Program-made: the position numbers and the translations under genes
Origin: Shewanella mangrovi
GTDB lineage: Bacteria > Pseudomonadota > Gammaproteobacteria > Enterobacterales > Shewanellaceae
Direction: 5' to 3'
Assembly: GCF_000753795.1 (NCBI RefSeq)
Contig: NZ_JPEO01000001.1
Coordinates: 310,001-374,000 of the forward strand
Length of the DNA: 64,000 nt
Shown: piece after piece, positions 1 to 10,900 of the stretch
Layout: each line of letters opens with the position of its first letter
Position numbering within the stretch: the stretch's first letter is position 1
Notes under the pieces: model-generated
What the model saw: only the letters and a program-made list of their open reading frames with translations
Database searches by the model: none
What the model was told of the DNA's origin: nothing

Positions 1-828
1 GTGTATCGCACTCAGTTTGAAACCCGTCTGTCCAACGGCAAGCTTTCTCCACAACTGGGTGGCAATCGCGATCACTGGGAAAACCAGCAATTTGGTGACT
101 GCTACATCGGGGCTCGTAATCGTCCCAAATATGGCTCGCTCGATATTGGTTTACACCAAAGCGGCCCGTCAGCACGTTTTGGTAGCTGCTATCTGTTGTC
201 TACGCCGCAGCTAATGGAGCAATGCACCTTTTGTTACCTCGACTCCTGCCGGGAACCGAAAGAGCGCGGCACTTTGGCCTGTTTTGAAGATGTGTTTGCC
301 GCGCTGTTTAATGAAAGCTTTGAACGCGATACCGCGCTGGGGCGTTATCCAATGCGGCCCGCCGCGTTAGTTGAGTATCTGTGTGAACAACTGCCAGACA
401 ATGTTAATGAACGCTTTGCGCGGCCCATGAGTGGCGATTTAGATCATTACATTGAAGCACAGTATCACGGCGAACTACGGCTAGAGCGCGATATTTCCCA
501 TTTGGTCGCCGATCCTTGTTATCGTGGCAGTGAAATTGAATCCCTAATGCAGCAGTTATGTCAGCGCTATAACCTGCAGCTCTGTTGGCATCAGGGCTAT
601 CGCATGGCATTAGCTGATGTGCCAGATGATTTTAGAGGGGCGCAGATGCCAGCGCTGGCGGCTCGTGTTGCCAATGATGGGTATTTTACCGCGGCCGATA
701 TCGGGGTTGCCGCAGCGTCAGTGAGTAAACAACCGGTGAATTGGCGCGAATTTGGTGGCCAGGGTGAAGTGATGCAGCAGCTTAAATTGCTGTGGCATGT
801 ATTAGTGCGTTTCGGTGTGTCCAACTAA
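1..828 (+). CDS. DUF3626 family protein, possibly 5'-truncated
   Basis: The reading frame is open from the first base of the window (GTG) to TAA at 826-828, giving 275 residues, so the true start may lie upstream. The central RPKYG and RFGSCYLL motifs, the later DHYIEAQYHGEL segment and the FRGAQMP motif match what I recall of the DUF3626 family, whose biochemical role is unknown to me. There is no signal peptide or membrane segment in the visible part. The gene converges on rhlE and shares a symmetrical terminator with it. Family assignment is by motif recognition only, and no function is inferred. Confidence 0.72.
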   Translation: MYRTQFETRLSNGKLSPQLGGNRDHWENQQFGDCYIGARNRPKYGSLDIGLHQSGPSARFGSCYLLSTPQLMEQCTFCYLDSCREPKERGTLACFEDVFAALFNESFERDTALGRYPMRPAALVEYLCEQLPDNVNERFARPMSGDLDHYIEAQYHGELRLERDISHLVADPCYRGSEIESLMQQLCQRYNLQLCWHQGYRMALADVPDDFRGAQMPALAARVANDGYFTAADIGVAAASVSKQPVNWREFGGQGEVMQQLKLLWHVLVRFGVSN

Positions 829-858
829 TACCGTTGATCTGTGTGGTTGCATGGAAAT

Positions 859-889
859 TAAAAAAGAGGAACTCAGTTCCTCTTTTTTA
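859..889. terminator. Bidirectional rho-independent terminator
   Basis: The arms AAAAAAGAGGAAC and GTTCCTCTTTTTT flank a three-base loop between the convergent DUF3626 gene and rhlE. The A-run and T-run give a U-tract in either direction. Confidence 0.85.
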
Positions 890-896
890 TTGTCAG

Positions 897-2357
897 TTAG
901 CGCTGCGAGTTATCGCGGCGTTGGCCACTACTGTTTCGGCCTTGGCTTGAAGGACGTCCCTGCTGGTTATTCGGTCTACGATTTCCGTTATTAGCTTTAC
1001 CACTAGGCTTATTGCCGTCACGGCTGGCATTCCCTTTGTTGGCGTCGTTAGCTCGGCCAGGGCGACGTTGTTGCCCTTTGTTGTTCGATGTAGTGGGTAT
1101 GCTGTGCGCTGCAGCCGCGGGTTTGGCGCCATGCCCCTTGTTTTCGTCACTCACAACTTTGGGCTTTTTCGGCTTTTTAGGTTTTTTCGGACCATTGGCG
1201 CGCAAACGGGTTTCCGGCAATGGAGTACTTGGTTCAAAACCTTCAAGCTGGGCGCGTGGAATATGGCGACGCAGCAGGTTTTCGATATCGTTCAGTTGCT
1301 TTAACTCTTCATCGCTCACTAACGAAACCGCATGACCAGATGCCCCGGCACGGCCAGTACGGCCGATGCGATGTACATAATCTTCCGCCACATTGGGCAG
1401 TTCAAAGTTGACTACTTGTGGCAGTTGGTCAATATCCAGCCCGCGGGCGGCGATATCGGTGGCAACTAACACTTTTACTGCGCCAGATTTAAAGTCGGCC
1501 AGTGCTTTAGTGCGCGCGCCTTGGCTTTTATTACCGTGAATTGCGGCTGCTTGAATGTTAGTGGATTCCAATTTCTTGGCGAGGCGGTTAGCGCCATGTT
1601 TGGTGCGTGAAAACACCAATACTTGTTGCCACTGGTTGGTCTGAATTAACTTAATCAGTGCCGCAGTTTTCTGCTCTTTATTCACTGCATACAGGGTCTG
1701 GCTAACACGTTCTGCGGTGCTGTTAGGCGGCGTCACTGACACTTCAACGGGGTTATTGACGAGGCCTTTGGCCAACGCGCGAATATCGTCAGAGAAGGTG
1801 GCGCTGAACAGCAAGTTTTGTCGCTTGCTCGGCAGTAACGCCAAAATCCGTTTAATGTCATGAATAAAGCCCATATCTAGCATACGGTCGGCTTCATCCA
1901 GCACCAGCATCTCAAGTTGATCGAACTTAATCGCGTTCTGCTGATAGAGATCGAGCAAGCGGCCTGGGGTGGCTACTTGAATATCCACGCCGCGGCGCAG
2001 CGCCAGCATCTGCGGATTGATCGACACGCCACCAAAAGCAACGGCGTGGCGTAGGCGTAAATTTTTGCTGAACAGGGTGATATTTTCGGCAATCTGCGCT
2101 GCCAACTCACGGGTTGGCGTCAGGATCAAAGCGCGGATATGACCAGCAGCAGGACGGCGTCCGCCGTTGAGTAGTTGTAGCATTGGAAGGCCAAAAGCGG
2201 CGGTTTTTCCCGTGCCTGTTTGCGCGGCTGCCATCACGTCTCTACCTTCTAATACAGCAGGGATCGCTTGTGCTTGAATGGGGGACGGGTCGCTATAACC
2301 CATATCAGTGATTGCGTTCAGGATAGGGGTAGATAAGCCAAGAGAGGCAAAACTCAT
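897..2357 (-). CDS. rhlE: DEAD-box ATP-dependent RNA helicase RhlE
   Basis: A 486-residue superfamily 2 RNA helicase. The Q motif ends at Gln28, motif I is AQTGTGKT (45-52), PTRELA is at 81-86, TPGR at 130-133, DEAD at 154-157, then SAT and HRIGRTGR. RecA-like domains occupy about the first 380 residues. They are followed by a Lys/Pro-rich linker and a roughly 100-residue Asn/Gly/Arg/Gln-rich tail, the disordered basic tail typical of RhlE-type helicases, which probably binds RNA. In E. coli RhlE acts in ribosome assembly and RNA turnover. A second DEAD-box gene, dbpA, starts at the other end of the window. The choice of RhlE over SrmB or RhlB rests on the motif spacing and tail. Confidence 0.9.
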   Translation of the reverse strand: MSFASLGLSTPILNAITDMGYSDPSPIQAQAIPAVLEGRDVMAAAQTGTGKTAAFGLPMLQLLNGGRRPAAGHIRALILTPTRELAAQIAENITLFSKNLRLRHAVAFGGVSINPQMLALRRGVDIQVATPGRLLDLYQQNAIKFDQLEMLVLDEADRMLDMGFIHDIKRILALLPSKRQNLLFSATFSDDIRALAKGLVNNPVEVSVTPPNSTAERVSQTLYAVNKEQKTAALIKLIQTNQWQQVLVFSRTKHGANRLAKKLESTNIQAAAIHGNKSQGARTKALADFKSGAVKVLVATDIAARGLDIDQLPQVVNFELPNVAEDYVHRIGRTGRAGASGHAVSLVSDEELKQLNDIENLLRRHIPRAQLEGFEPSTPLPETRLRANGPKKPKKPKKPKVVSDENKGHGAKPAAAAHSIPTTSNNKGQQRRPGRANDANKGNASRDGNKPSGKANNGNRRPNNQQGRPSSQGRNSSGQRRDNSQR

Positions 2358-2669
2358 GCAGAATACTCAGTTGCTGGCCGTAGCCAAGATTAATAATGCC
2401 CCGTTGGGCGGGCGGCAAGTGTACAGCAAAAGCTGGCTATTCGCTATTCGCAACACCGATGAATCGGGCGTTAAATATTGAAATTAGCGATTACTAATAA
2501 ATGTGAGGCGACCGACGAATGTACAACAAAAAGGATACTGGCAGTTTATTATCGCCTTAAGGCCTGCGATACTGCTCCTATCTAATTCAAGTAGATGAGG
2601 CAAGCGCTGCGAACCTTACACAGTGTTTGGCGTCATACATTTATTAACTCGCTGTTTTAAATTCATTTC
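2358..2669. other. Intergenic region between divergent rhlE and cydD
   Basis: About 310 bases that should carry the promoters of rhlE (leftward) and cydD (rightward). I see no RNA gene, repeat or clear regulator site. A weak sigma-70-like pair, TTTATT with GATACT 17 bases downstream, lies near 2547-2575 in the cydD direction. I see no obvious FNR (TTGAT-N4-ATCAA) site, although cyd genes are often oxygen-controlled. Confidence 0.4.
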
Positions 2670-4478
2670 ATGGATAAATCCCTCGAAAAGCAACTCGCGC
2701 AATGGTTACGCAACCAAAAAGGCGCGTGCGGTGCTTATCTCAAATTGTCAGTGCTATTGGGTGTGTTGAACGGTGCTTTGTTAGTGGTGCAGGCTTGGCT
2801 GCTAGCGACGGTGCTTCACGGCGTGATTATTGAATATTTACCTCGTAGTGCATTTGTGGTGCATATTGGACTGTTTGCTCTGTTGATCGCGCTACGAGCG
2901 CTGGTGGCCTTCGGTCGCGAAAAAGTCAGTTTTGAAGCGGGACGGCGTTTACGTGTGCAGGTACGTGAAGCGGTATTAAGTAAGCTTACTCGCCTCGGAC
3001 CAGCGTTTATTAATGGCAAGCCCGCTGGCGCTTGGGCCAGTATCGTGCTGGAGCAGATTGAAGATCTGCAGGACTTTTATGCCCGTTACCTGCCGCAGAT
3101 GAGTCTCGCAGGATTCATTCCGTTGATTATTTTGTGCTGTGCCTTTCCGCTTAACTGGGCCGCAGGCCTTATTCTGCTGATCACCGCGCCGTTGATCCCA
3201 CTGTTTATGATTTTGGTCGGCATGGGCGCGGCCGACGCCAACCGTCGTAACTTTAGTGCGTTGCAGCAACTCAGTGGTCACTTTATGGATCGCTTAAAAG
3301 CTCTGCCTACTCTGAAATTATTTCATCGTGCGGCGGCAGAACAACAGGCAATTGCCAAGGCATCAGAAGCGTTTCGCGAACGCACCATGGCGGTGCTGCG
3401 TCTAGCCTTTTTAAGCTCCGCAGTGCTGGAATTTTTTGGTGCAGTGTCTATTGCCGTGCTGGCGGTGTACTTTGGTTTTAGTTATTTGGGCGAATTGAAC
3501 TTTGGCCATTACGGCACGCCTATCTCACTGTTTACCGGCATGTTTATTTTGATTATGGCACCTGAGTTTTATCAGCCGCTGCGCGATCTCGGCAGTCACT
3601 ATCATGCCAAAGCGCAGGCGATTGGCGCAGCAGAAGCCTTAATGGAGCTGTTGAATGCTCCTGAGCCGTTAGCTGTGGGGCATACAGCGGTGCCTGCGGG
3701 GGAACTCACCATTCGTGCGCACGAGCTTAAAGTGCTGAGCATGGATGGGGTGACATTGGCCGGGCCTTTGTCTTTCACCATTGCGCCACAGCAGAAGATT
3801 GCCTTGGTCGGCCCAAGTGGCGCCGGTAAAACCAGCTTGCTGAACGTGTTGCTCGGTTTTTTACCCTATGAAGGTAGCTTGCTGGTGAATGGTATTGAGC
3901 TCAACTCACTCGATATTCACCAATGGCGACAGCACTTGGGCTGGCTGGGACAGAACCCTCAGTTGTTTCACGGTAGCATCGCTGACAACCTTCGACTTGG
4001 TCAGAGTGAACTGACTGACACCGAATTATGGCATTGGCTCGAACAAGCACGGGTTGACGATTTTGTGAAGGCGCAAGCCGATGGTTTACAGCATGCCATA
4101 GGTGAGTTTGGCGCTGGGCTGTCGGTCGGTCAGGCGCAGCGTCTATCGCTGGCCCGAACCTTGGCCAAACAGGCGCCGCTGATGCTGCTTGATGAACCGA
4201 GCGCGAGCCTCGACAGCCAAAATGAGCAATGGGTGTTGGATGCCTTGTGGAATGCATTACAAGATAGGGGCTGTTTGATGATCACCCATCGGCTGGATCA
4301 GCTCGATCGAGTCGATAGTGTGTGGGTGATGGAACAAGGCACGCTTGTGCAGCAGGGAAGTGTTGCTTCATTGTCGCAAACCGAAGGGCTGTTCCAGCGC
4401 ATGTTGGCTGAGTTGCCGCTGCAAGTCTCATTGGATGAAATCGCCGACGCTGACATTGTCACAGGAGGCGTCCAATGA
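2670..4478 (+). CDS. cydD: Cysteine/glutathione ABC exporter subunit CydD
   Basis: A 602-residue fused membrane plus nucleotide-binding ABC protein. The N-terminus matches the E. coli CydD start region, with transmembrane helices over roughly the first 320 residues. The ATPase domain has Walker A GPSGAGKT (about 380-388), a signature LSVGQAQ and Walker B LMLLDEP. With CydC it forms the heterodimer that exports cysteine and glutathione to the periplasm and is needed to assemble cytochrome bd oxidase. The start follows alignment to CydD, since no good ribosome-binding site precedes it. It overlaps cydC by four bases (ATGA), so the two are translationally coupled. No cydAB lies in this window. 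Confidence 0.93.
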   Translation: MDKSLEKQLAQWLRNQKGACGAYLKLSVLLGVLNGALLVVQAWLLATVLHGVIIEYLPRSAFVVHIGLFALLIALRALVAFGREKVSFEAGRRLRVQVREAVLSKLTRLGPAFINGKPAGAWASIVLEQIEDLQDFYARYLPQMSLAGFIPLIILCCAFPLNWAAGLILLITAPLIPLFMILVGMGAADANRRNFSALQQLSGHFMDRLKALPTLKLFHRAAAEQQAIAKASEAFRERTMAVLRLAFLSSAVLEFFGAVSIAVLAVYFGFSYLGELNFGHYGTPISLFTGMFILIMAPEFYQPLRDLGSHYHAKAQAIGAAEALMELLNAPEPLAVGHTAVPAGELTIRAHELKVLSMDGVTLAGPLSFTIAPQQKIALVGPSGAGKTSLLNVLLGFLPYEGSLLVNGIELNSLDIHQWRQHLGWLGQNPQLFHGSIADNLRLGQSELTDTELWHWLEQARVDDFVKAQADGLQHAIGEFGAGLSVGQAQRLSLARTLAKQAPLMLLDEPSASLDSQNEQWVLDALWNALQDRGCLMITHRLDQLDRVDSVWVMEQGTLVQQGSVASLSQTEGLFQRMLAELPLQVSLDEIADADIVTGGVQ

Positions 4479-6193
4479 AAGTGTTACTCCCGTTTCTCAG
4501 TTTATTCCGTCGCCAATGGTTGATGATGAGTATTGGCTTGCTACTGACGATTCTCACGCTGGCAGCGGGCATTGGCTTGTTGTCGCTGTCGGGATGGTTT
4601 CTCTCGGCAGCAGCGGTGGCAGGCTTGAGTGGCGTTGGTATGAATTACTTCACGCCAGCGGGTGGCGTACGAGGTTTCTCGATTGCGCGTACCGCTAGCC
4701 GCTATGGCGAACGCCTAATGACCCATGAAGCTACCTTCCGCATTCTCACTGACCTTCGCCAGTGGGCATGGACATCATTATTGCCCTTAAGTGAACGTAA
4801 TCTTACCTGCATGCGGCGTGCAGATTTGCTCAATCGTCTGGTGGCGGATATTGATACGCTTGATCATCTGTATCTGCGTTTGCTGACGCCACTGACGGCA
4901 TTTGTGCTGATGATGTTAGCGCTATTTGGCTTTATTGGCTGGTTTGACTGGCAGTTAGCCATATTACTTTGTGGTGGGTTGCTGACGGCTTGGTTAGTGT
5001 TGCCTTTGCTGTTTTATAGATTGGGTAAAACTCCCGGTACGGCCACGCTTGAAGGTCGCAGCAGCTATCGAGTTGCGTTGTTAGCCTGGTTGGCTGGACA
5101 AGCCGAGTTAGCCTTATTTGGTGCCACTGAAAAGCAGCGTCAGCAGTTGGATGTGGTAGAAAGCCGTTGGCTGGCAAGTCAAAGTGCGATGGCCGTTGTT
5201 ACCGGATTAAGCCAAGCGGCCCTGATCATCTTTCATGGTGGCATATTGCTGCTTATGCTGTGGTTTGCCGCTGACGGAGTGGGCAGTGCTGTGCCGCCGG
5301 GGCCGATGATGGCGCTACCAGTGTTTTGTGCGCTTGCCGTGTTTGAGATGATGATGCCGCTGGCAGGTGCTTTTCAGCATCTGTCATCCTGTTTGTTAGC
5401 GGCTGAGCGTGTGAGCGAGCTGACATCGCAACAGGCGGATATTACCTTCCCAATCACGAGCTCTGCCACTGCCCATCAAGGTGCAATTGAGCTTCAAAAC
5501 ATCGTCTTTGGCTACAACGAACAGCCTGTTCTCAACCAGCTTAATCTGAATGTGGTCGCTGGAAGCAAAGTGGCACTGCTGGGAAAAACCGGCTGTGGTA
5601 AGTCGACGCTGTTGGCGTTAATTACACGACAGTGGCAGGTGCAGCAGGGACAAGTCTTGCTCGATGGCACACCGGTTGAGCAATTTGATGAAGCGACGCT
5701 CCGTAGTGCGATGACAGTTGTTAGTCAGCGAGTCGCGTTATTGGCCGGTAGCCTGCGCGATAACTTACAGTTGGCCGTGACAGACAAGGTTGACGACACG
5801 CGGTTGGCTGAGGTGTTAACTCAGGTAGGCTTGGCGCATCTGCTCGAAGGACAAGGGCTCAAAGCTTGGATTGGCGAAGGTGGCCGACAACTTTCCGGCG
5901 GCGAGCAACGCCGTATCGGCGTTGCGCGGGCGCTGTTACGTGATGCCCCCATCTTGCTGTTGGATGAGCCAACCGAAGGTTTAGATCGCCGTACGGAACA
6001 AGAAATCCTGAAATTGTTATTTGCTCATGCAAGCGGCAAAACCATGCTGATGATCAGCCACCGTCTGACCGGTATGGCCGAGATGGATTGCATTCATCTG
6101 TTGGACGGCGGCGCGGTGAAAGCTTCTGGGACGCATTTGCAATTATTGTCGAGTGAACCCGCCTACAGCGCGCTGTACAACAAATTACATTAG
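4475..6193 (+). CDS. cydC: Cysteine/glutathione ABC exporter subunit CydC
   Basis: A 572-residue partner of CydD with the same layout: six membrane helices followed by an ATPase domain with Walker A GKTGCGKST, signature LSGGEQRR and Walker B ILLLDEPTEGLD. The ATG overlaps the cydD stop and is preceded by a strong AGGAGG at 4463-4468, inside cydD. The two genes form a compact operon closed by a hairpin terminator. CydDC heterodimers export thiols and also bind haem in E. coli. Nothing here looks truncated. Confidence 0.93.
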   Translation: MKVLLPFLSLFRRQWLMMSIGLLLTILTLAAGIGLLSLSGWFLSAAAVAGLSGVGMNYFTPAGGVRGFSIARTASRYGERLMTHEATFRILTDLRQWAWTSLLPLSERNLTCMRRADLLNRLVADIDTLDHLYLRLLTPLTAFVLMMLALFGFIGWFDWQLAILLCGGLLTAWLVLPLLFYRLGKTPGTATLEGRSSYRVALLAWLAGQAELALFGATEKQRQQLDVVESRWLASQSAMAVVTGLSQAALIIFHGGILLLMLWFAADGVGSAVPPGPMMALPVFCALAVFEMMMPLAGAFQHLSSCLLAAERVSELTSQQADITFPITSSATAHQGAIELQNIVFGYNEQPVLNQLNLNVVAGSKVALLGKTGCGKSTLLALITRQWQVQQGQVLLDGTPVEQFDEATLRSAMTVVSQRVALLAGSLRDNLQLAVTDKVDDTRLAEVLTQVGLAHLLEGQGLKAWIGEGGRQLSGGEQRRIGVARALLRDAPILLLDEPTEGLDRRTEQEILKLLFAHASGKTMLMISHRLTGMAEMDCIHLLDGGAVKASGTHLQLLSSEPAYSALYNKLH

Positions 6194-6206
6194 CAATTTC
6201 GCCGTA

Positions 6207-6240
6207 TAAAAAAGGACGCGTAACAGCGTCCTTTTTTGTT
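6207..6240. terminator. Terminator between cydC and the small HTH gene
   Basis: AAAAAAGGACGC and GCGTCCTTTTTT pair around a short loop just past the cydC stop, giving a U-tract in both directions for the convergent genes. Confidence 0.85.
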
Positions 6241-6260
6241 TGATGATTCAGTACCGAGTG

Positions 6261-6440
6261 TCAGCGATTCAGCTTTTTGGAAAACGCGAGGTAACGGTGA
6301 ACCTCTTCAGCCGGAAACATCAGCTGCTCATTTTCTTTGACGCTGGAGAGTAGGTTCTCGCGGGCATAGCGCTTTATGGTGGAGGGGGTCTTGTCTAGTA
6401 ATGCACACACTTCATCTAGGGTCAGCATACAATTGTTCAT
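6261..6440 (-). CDS. Small MerR/excisionase-type helix-turn-helix protein
   Basis: A 59-residue protein. The segment MLTLDEVCALLDKTPSTIK is a HTH_17 (MerR/excisionase-like) recognition unit, followed by a basic helix and a wing-like LMFPAEEV. I chose the start at 6440 because AAAGGAG lies seven bases upstream; an in-frame start eight codons earlier has no such site. The protein is little more than one DNA-binding domain. No integrase or phage gene is nearby, so it is more likely a small chromosomal regulator than an excisionase. The target is unknown. Confidence 0.65.
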   Translation of the reverse strand: MNNCMLTLDEVCALLDKTPSTIKRYARENLLSSVKENEQLMFPAEEVHRYLAFSKKLNR

Positions 6441-6665
6441 GACAGGGCTCCTTTGGAAAATCACCGCGAAAGTATAGTCAGCCGTGCGTGTGTTTGCTTA
6501 ATGTCGTTGTCGCGATAGCTTAGCGGCCAGCACCAGAAAATGTGATTTTAATCTTTTGATACTGCTTTTTAATCCAATCTGGCGTTTTTCTGTGTTAACG
6601 TCTTTGCTTCGCACTCGTGGTCGCCTTCCTACACGGCCGCGAATAACAATTGGAAGACAACAATA

Positions 6666-7892
6666 ATGAAAATGAAAAAGTGGATTAGCAGCATTGGCGT
6701 GCAAGTCGTCATTGCCATGCTGATTGGTGCTGCGGTCGGTCGCCTGATGGGCGCAGATGCCGCAATTTTCGCACCGCTAGGAACCCTATTTATTTCGCTA
6801 ATCAAAATGTTAGTGATCCCATTAGTGTTGGTGGCGATTGTGTCTGGCTCGGCCAGTCTCGGCAATACTCCATCGGCGGGTAAAATTGGTATCGGCACAT
6901 TTGTGTTCTTCTTGGCAACGTCAGCCATTGCGGTTGTGTGGGCCTTGTTGATGGGACACTGGTTTGAGCCGGGTGTATCGGTTGATTTTAGTAACCAAGC
7001 AACCCATGACTTGATGCAAATCACCGCCAAACAAGGTGAGTTGCCGGGTGCGGTCGAGACGATTATCGGTATGATCCCAACCAATGTGTTTGAATCGCTG
7101 ACTAGCGGCAATATTCTGCAGATTTTGGTGTTCAGTATCTTCTTTGGCATTGCGTTAACCAAAGTTAAAGGCGAGGGCGCTGCTGCGCTGCAACGCGGCT
7201 TACAAACCGTTTTAGATGCTTTGGTGTGGATGATCACCAAAGTGATGATCATTGCGCCGCTGGGCGTATTTGGTCTGATGGCTGAAGCTGTGGGCACTTA
7301 CGGCTTTGACCGTCTGAAAGTGGTGCTCGATCTGTTCTGGGTCTACATTGTGGCGATTTTAGTGTTTGCCTTTATTGTCTACCCATTGCTGGTGCAGTTG
7401 CTGTCTCCGGTGTCGGCACTGAAGTTCATCAGCTTGATGAAAAAGCCGCAAGTTATGGCACTGTCAACTGCATCATCTATGGCCACGCTGCCAGTGAATA
7501 TGCAAACGGTGGAAGAAGAGTTTAAAGTCAGCAATGCTACCGCGTCATTTGTGCTGCCGCTGGGCGCCACCATTAATATGACCGGCAATGCGATTTATTA
7601 TGGCTTAGTGGCGATTTTCTTCGCGCAGATGTACCACATCGATTTAAGCATGACCGCCTATGCTGCGATTATTTTGACGTCGACACTCGGCGCAGTTGGT
7701 CAGGCCGGTGTACCTGGGCCGACTTTCTTGGTGGTTGCCGTGCTGCTATCGGCGGGTATTCCGATTGATGGATTACCTCTGCTGTTTGCGTTGGATCGTA
7801 TCTTTGACATGATCCGCACGGCGCTGAATATCTCAGGTGATGCCGCGTGTGCCATCATTATGGATAAGTACGCACCGAAAGATGTTGAGTAA
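6666..7892 (+). CDS. Dicarboxylate/amino acid:cation symporter (DAACS family)
   Basis: A 408-residue inner-membrane carrier of the GltP/DctA fold. Diagnostic elements are the serine-rich hairpin STASSMATLP, the NMTGNA motif (NMDGT in glutamate carriers), the second hairpin QAGVPGP, and DRIFDMIRTALNISGD, the substrate- and cation-binding helix 8. These point to sodium- or proton-coupled uptake of an acidic amino acid or C4-dicarboxylate, and the exact substrate cannot be read from sequence. GGAAG sits nine bases before the ATG; a second in-frame ATG two codons on is possible. It converges on putA across a terminator and is monocistronic. Confidence 0.88.
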   Translation: MKMKKWISSIGVQVVIAMLIGAAVGRLMGADAAIFAPLGTLFISLIKMLVIPLVLVAIVSGSASLGNTPSAGKIGIGTFVFFLATSAIAVVWALLMGHWFEPGVSVDFSNQATHDLMQITAKQGELPGAVETIIGMIPTNVFESLTSGNILQILVFSIFFGIALTKVKGEGAAALQRGLQTVLDALVWMITKVMIIAPLGVFGLMAEAVGTYGFDRLKVVLDLFWVYIVAILVFAFIVYPLLVQLLSPVSALKFISLMKKPQVMALSTASSMATLPVNMQTVEEEFKVSNATASFVLPLGATINMTGNAIYYGLVAIFFAQMYHIDLSMTAYAAIILTSTLGAVGQAGVPGPTFLVVAVLLSAGIPIDGLPLLFALDRIFDMIRTALNISGDAACAIIMDKYAPKDVE

Positions 7893-7906
7893 CCAGCTGA
7901 TTTAAT

Positions 7907-7936
7907 AGAAAAGCCACCGCATGCGGTGGCTTTTTT
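7907..7936. terminator. Bidirectional terminator between symporter and putA
   Basis: AAAGCCACCGCAT and ATGCGGTGGCTTT form an almost loopless perfect stem with T-runs on both strands. Confidence 0.85.
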
Positions 7937-7957
7937 GTGGCGAGTTAGGCTGAAATC

Positions 7958-10900
7958 TTATTCCGCATCACCCAGTGATAACAAGGTGGCGTTGCCGCCA
8001 ATTGCCGTAATGTTATTGGTGCGGGTTTTCTCAGTGACAAAGCGCTGCAGGTAGTGAGGTCCACCGGCTTTTGGACCTGTGCCAGACAGTCCCTGACCAC
8101 CAAAAGGCTGAACGCCGACTACCGCACCGATTTGGTTACGGTTGATATAGACGTTGCCCACATTCACTTTATCTGCAACTGCGAGCGCTTGCCCTTCGTT
8201 ACGGCTGTGGATGCCGAGGGTCAGGCCATAACCTGTGCTATTGATCTCATCAATCACCTTCGGCAAGTCTTCCGCTTGATAACGTACGACGTGCAAGATT
8301 GGCCCAAACTGTTCTTTCTCCAACACCTTAATCGAGTTGATTTCAACCGCGGTCGGTGCCACAAAATGGCCGTTGGCGCAGTTGGCTGGTAATTCAACTT
8401 GCTTCAGCAGTTTGCCCACTTGCTTGATGTGCTCAATATGGCCGGTCAGGTTCGCTTTAGCGGTTGCATCAATCACAGGGCCAACATCCGTTTTCAGTTC
8501 GCCCGGATGGCCTATAGTCAATTCATTCATCGCGCCTTTGAGAATATCCAGTGTGCGCTCGGCAATGTCTTCTTGCAGGTATAACACTCGCAGCGCAGAG
8601 CAGCGTTGACCCGCACTGGTAAAGGACGATGCCACAACATCATTGACCACTTGCTCAGGTTGCGAGGTGGAGTCGACCACCATGGCGTTCTGCCCACCGG
8701 TTTCGGCGATCAACGGAATGATGGCACCTTCGCGGTTAGCGAGTGCACGGTTAATCGCTTTGGCCGTTCCAGTCGAACCGGTAAAGCATACACCGCCGAT
8801 ACGCTCATCGCTGGTGAGCTTGGCGCCTACGCTGCCAGCACCAGGTAGATATTGCAGTACATTGCTAGGAATACCGGCTTCATGCGCAAGTTGCACGGCG
8901 CGGTAGCCAATCAAACAGGTTTGCTCGGCGGGTTTGGCAATCACGGTATTACCCGTTGCTAACGCTGCAGTGATTTGGCCAAGGAAAATCGCCAATGGGA
9001 AGTTCCATGGACTGATACAGACGAATACGCCGCGGCCTTGCAGGAACAGCTCGTTCAGCTCGCCAGTTGGGCCTTGCAGCAATTCAGGCTTGGCCATCAT
9101 TTTCTTGGCATTGATAGCATAGTAACGACAGAAATCGACCGCTTCACGCACTTCATCGATACCATCTTGCAGACTCTTACCTGCTTCGCGAGTACAGAGG
9201 GCAATCAGTTCATCGCGGTGTTCTTCAAGCAGATCGGCCAGTTTTTGCAGAGCGGCAGCGCGCTGCTCGACTGGCGTACGGCACCAGTCAGAAAACGCGG
9301 CGCTGGCACTCGTGAGAGCTTGTTCGATAGCGGCATCATTGGCATGTACCACGGTGCCAACTTGCTGGGTAGTGTCATAAGGGCTAACGACCGCTTGCTC
9401 ACTACCTGCGAGAATTTTGCCATCGACTAACGGTGCCGCTTGCCACTGTTGAGTCTTGAAGGTTTCCAATGCTTTAAAGAACGGCGTTGATTCTGAAATA
9501 ATGTTCATATTCAATCCCTTGGAGTTTTTACGTTGGCTGCCGTAGATATCAGCAGGTAGCGCGATTTTGTTATTTGCCAGGGTTGCGTATTTTGTCGCAG
9601 CTACAGCAGGATGCTGGATCAACGACTCAATAGGGGTTTTAGGGTCGATTAATTTATGCACAAACGAGCTGTTAGCGCCGTTTTCTAGCAGACGACGGAC
9701 CAAGTAGGGTAGCAGGTCTTTGTGCGCACCAATTGGCGCATAGATGCGTACAGTGAGCGATTTAGACTCGGCCAGTAGCGTGTCATATAGCTCCTGTCCC
9801 ATGCCGTGTAAGCGTTGAAACTCAAACTGACGTTGACCCGCAATATCGATAATGGCCGACACCGTTTGGGCGTTATGAGTCGCAAATTGCGGATAGATGG
9901 CACCCGCGGTTTTTTCTGATAGCAAAAAGCGCGCACATGCCAAATAGGACAAGTCGGTATTGCTCTTACGGGTATACAGCGGATAACCGGACTCGCCAGC
10001 TTGTTGTGCCCATTTGAGTTCACTGTCCCAATAAGCGCCTTTAACTAAACGCACCGGAATAATATCGCCTTGGGTATGAGCCAGTTTGTTAATCCAGGCA
10101 AGGACGGGCAGCGCGCGTTTGGAATAGGCTTGCACCACGAGTCCAAGTAATCCCCAGCCTTTAGCTGCATCGGAAGTGTAGAGCTTTTGGAACAACTCTA
10201 ACGATAGCTCTAAACGGTCGACTTCTTCAGCATCAATCTGAATGCCGACATTGAGACGCCGAGCGTGCTCAATGAGGCGAATGACGGTGTCGTAGAGTTC
10301 GGTCATTACCCGATCTTTGTTGGCCACTTCATAGCGAGGATGCAGCGCCGACAGTTTTATTGAGATGGTGGGACGTGGCGCTAGGCTTTCATCGTACTGA
10401 TTGGCGCCGAGTTCAGCGATGGCGTGCGCGTAGTCGTTATAGTACTTCTGCGCGTCTTTGGCGGTTAATGCCGCTTCACCAAGCATATCGTAAGAATGGG
10501 TATAACCCAGTTTACGGCTGGCTTCGCTATTTTTCAGCGCTTCTTTAACGCTGCGACCCAGCACAAACTGCTTGCCCATGATTTTCATCGCCGCGTACAT
10601 CGCTTGGCGGATCACGGGTTCACCGACACGGTTAACTAAGCGTTTCAGCAGGTTGCTGGGCGTACCGTCGATGTTTTTATCTAACTTAATGATTTTGCCA
10701 GTGAGCATTAAGCCCCACGTGGAGGCATTCACCAGCACTGAATCGCTTTTAGACAGGTGTTCATCCCATTTGGCGCCAGACAGCTTGTCGTCAATCAGCG
10801 CATCAGCGGTAGCCGCATCAGGAATACGCAGCAAGGCTTCGGCTAGGCACATTAAAATAATGCCTTCCTGAGTTTCTAAACTGTATTGCTGCAAAAAGGC

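Noticed and set aside
6261..6440. Small HTH protein as a phage excisionase
   Set aside because: There is no integrase, att-like repeat or other phage gene near it, so a chromosomal regulator is the simpler view.
6629..7297. A 222-codon antisense frame inside the symporter gene
   Set aside because: The opposite strand encodes a clear DAACS carrier; the antisense product is rich in Thr/Ile/Pro from reversed hydrophobic codons.
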